Source of the DNA: Pedobacter terrae
GTDB taxonomy: Bacteria; Bacteroidota; Bacteroidia; Sphingobacteriales; Sphingobacteriaceae
Direction: 5' to 3'
DNA: 64,000 bases
Assembly: GCF_900100705.1 (NCBI RefSeq)
Contig: NZ_FNCH01000001.1
Coordinates: forward strand, 509,163-573,162
In this document: in pieces, positions 62,467 to 64,000 of the stretch
Position numbering within the stretch: position 1 is the stretch's first letter
How the letters are laid out: the number at the start of each line of letters is the position of its first letter
Notes under the pieces: model-generated
Told to the model about the DNA's origin: nothing
Database searches by the model: none
Seen by the model: only the letters and a program-made list of their open reading frames with translations
Translations under genes and position numbers: made by a program

Positions 62467-62501
62467 TTTCCCTGCCTCCACTTCTATTTTATATATCTTT
62501 G
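62467..62501 (+). promoter_or_regulatory. Promoter of GH95 gene
   Basis: TATCTTTG at 62494-62501 fits TAnnTTTG, 26 bases before the ATG. TTTC at 62467-62470 may be the -33 element. Confidence 0.45.
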
Positions 62502-62527
62502 ATTTACACACTAATCAAATAACCAAC

Positions 62528-64000
62528 ATGCTTTTAAACTACAGGCAAAACATAGTTTGCACCCTATTATCCTGCTTACTGCTCTGCTGCTTTATCAACC
62601 AGCTTCAGGCTCAAAACAAAGAAGATGCAGCTTTTACAATGTGGGATAATCAACCTGCAAAGCAATGGATGACTGAGGCCTATCCTATTGGCAATGGCCG
62701 CATAGGCGGGATGATTTTTGGTGGTGTAAATCAGGAACACATCCAATTTAATGATAATACGTTGTGGACAGGCGATGAAAATGACCGTGGCACTTATCAG
62801 GCTTTTGGTGACCTCTTTATTGATTTTGATAACAAAGACCAGCAATTTACCAACTACAGTCGCAAACTCGATATGACTAGGGCTGTACATACCATTAATT
62901 ATACCCAAAATGGCATCCAGTTTAAACGCGAGTATTTTTGTAGTTTTCCGGATAAAGTGATGGTGCTGCGCTTTACGGCAAACCAGAAAAACGCTTACTC
63001 GGCAGTTATTGACTTAAAAGATGCGCATGACGGCAAAATAACGGCCAGCGGAAATATCATTCAGATCACTGGTAAATTGCCAAATGGCATGACTTACCAA
63101 GCTACTGCTATAGTTAAAGTAGAAAATGGAAAGCTTGAGTCGGTAAAAGATGGTAATAATGAGCAGTTAAAAATAACAAATGCTGATTCGGTTACAATAA
63201 TTCTTACTGCCGCTACCAATTATAACAACAAACGCGAGCAAAACTGGAAAGGTGAAGAGCCAGCGCCTAAAATTGCGCGTATCTTAAACGCGGTTAAAGC
63301 CAGGCGTTACGATAAACTTTTAAAAACGCATATTCAGGATTACAGCAATTTATATAACCGACTTGCGATAAACCTTGGAATGAGTGATGCAGATACCCAA
63401 AAGCTACCTACATACCAAAGGTTGATCAACTATAAAAAAGTTGCCGACCCGGCCCTCGAAGCTTTAATTTTCCAATATGGACGATATCTATTGATTAGTT
63501 CGTCAAGGCCAGGTGGTTTGCCTGCCAATTTGCAAGGCCTTTGGAACGAAAGCAACAACCCGCCATGGGGCAGCGATTACCACTCCAACATCAATATACA
63601 GATGAATTATTGGCTGGCTGAGCCGACCAATCTTGCTGAGTGTATGATCCCATACCTGGATTACATTAATAGCATGAGAGCAGTGAGTGCCATTGCCACC
63701 CGCAGGCAATATCCCAATACCAGGGGATGGACCGTAAAAACCGAAAACAATATTTTTGGCGGCATGAGTTTTCTGTGGAATACACCAGGAAGTGCCTGGT
63801 ATGCACAGGCGCTTTGGGAACATTATGCTTTTACAAACGATAAAAATTACTTAAAAAATTTCGCCTACCCGATTATAAAAGAAATCGCTGAATTTTGGGA
63901 TGATCATTTGAAACGAAGACCGGACGGTACGTTGGTATCGCCAATGGGCTGGTCGCCGGAGCATGGACCAACTGAAGATGGGGTAACGCATGATCAGCAA
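62528..64000 (+). CDS. GH95 alpha-L-fucosidase, cut by window end
   Basis: 491 codons without stop up to the window edge; the family is about 750-800 residues long. A signal peptide follows the ATG at 62528 (LLSCLLLCCFINQLQAQ). GH95 marks: AYPIGNGRIGGMIFGGV, QFNDNTLWTGDEND, PANLQGLWNESNNPPWGSDY and NINIQMNYWLAEPTNL, with the conserved Asn residues near the active site, then SPMGWSPEHGP, which should hold the general-acid Glu. The catalytic Asp region is beyond the edge. GH95 cleaves alpha-1,2-L-fucosides (or L-galactosides) with inversion. The released L-fucose would feed the deoxysugar route at 21.7-24.6 kb. Confidence 0.93.
   Translation, partial: MLLNYRQNIVCTLLSCLLLCCFINQLQAQNKEDAAFTMWDNQPAKQWMTEAYPIGNGRIGGMIFGGVNQEHIQFNDNTLWTGDENDRGTYQAFGDLFIDFDNKDQQFTNYSRKLDMTRAVHTINYTQNGIQFKREYFCSFPDKVMVLRFTANQKNAYSAVIDLKDAHDGKITASGNIIQITGKLPNGMTYQATAIVKVENGKLESVKDGNNEQLKITNADSVTIILTAATNYNNKREQNWKGEEPAPKIARILNAVKARRYDKLLKTHIQDYSNLYNRLAINLGMSDADTQKLPTYQRLINYKKVADPALEALIFQYGRYLLISSSRPGGLPANLQGLWNESNNPPWGSDYHSNINIQMNYWLAEPTNLAECMIPYLDYINSMRAVSAIATRRQYPNTRGWTVKTENNIFGGMSFLWNTPGSAWYAQALWEHYAFTNDKNYLKNFAYPIIKEIAEFWDDHLKRRPDGTLVSPMGWSPEHGPTEDGVTHDQQ

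Overview
The window reads as chromosome of a Bacteroidota bacterium close to Pedobacter (Sphingobacteriaceae). The signs are AT-rich DNA with scarce Shine-Dalgarno sites, promoters of the TTTG / TAnnTTTG type, T9SS proteins (PorP/SprF and gliding-type C-terminal domains), many SusD-era style lipoproteins and outer-membrane barrels, and glycoside hydrolases of families 16, 92 and 95. The genus is inferred from gene content only.

Layout. 0.5-1.7 kb: a GmhB-like phosphatase. 1.7-12.8 kb: a genomic island that starts in the 3' end of a tRNA-Lys(TTT) gene and ends at a 21-bp copy of that end. It holds a broken integrase and one compact operon: an RsbQ-like hydrolase, a sensor kinase, a receiver-kinase, a lone receiver, a membrane HEAT protein, a processive GT2 synthase, a TPR/YaiO-type barrel and a GH16 hydrolase. 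I read it as a sensor-controlled exopolysaccharide synthesis and export module. 12.9-16.7 kb: a peptidase relic, an esterase, an SDR and an AraC regulator with a likely operator. 17-21.3 kb: araB-araD-araA. 21.7-26.1 kb: a non-phosphorylative 6-deoxysugar (L-fucose or L-rhamnose type) route and an FMN-dependent lactate dehydrogenase. 26.5-29.2 kb: lipoprotein GalM, a HAD phosphatase and a Nudix-fold AraR-like regulator whose Nudix box has lost catalytic residues.

29.4-39.0 kb: a second island in a second tRNA-Lys gene. It has an intact integrase, a DUF6922/AbiEii pair, mobilization remnants (truncated relaxase, MobC, candidate oriT, small HTH proteins) and a Septu-like AAA ATPase + HNH pair. 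39-54.1 kb: an accretion zone with three more decayed copies of the tRNA-Lys 3' end (near 42.27, 50.35 and 54.1 kb). Between them lie an orphan 763-residue protein, a four-gene lipoprotein operon (LRR and propeller types), an outer-membrane barrel pair, IS and oxidoreductase relics, and a barrel/lipoprotein pair. 54.2-59.6 kb: a T9SS-type surface operon. 60.1-64 kb: GH92 mannosidase and, running off the window, GH95 alpha-L-fucosidase; the latter fits the deoxysugar route upstream.

The strongest candidates for something undescribed are the RsbQ-kinase-HEAT-GT2-YaiO-GH16 operon, the orphan 763-residue protein, and the tRNA-Lys accretion array in which homologous right-end sequences recur.
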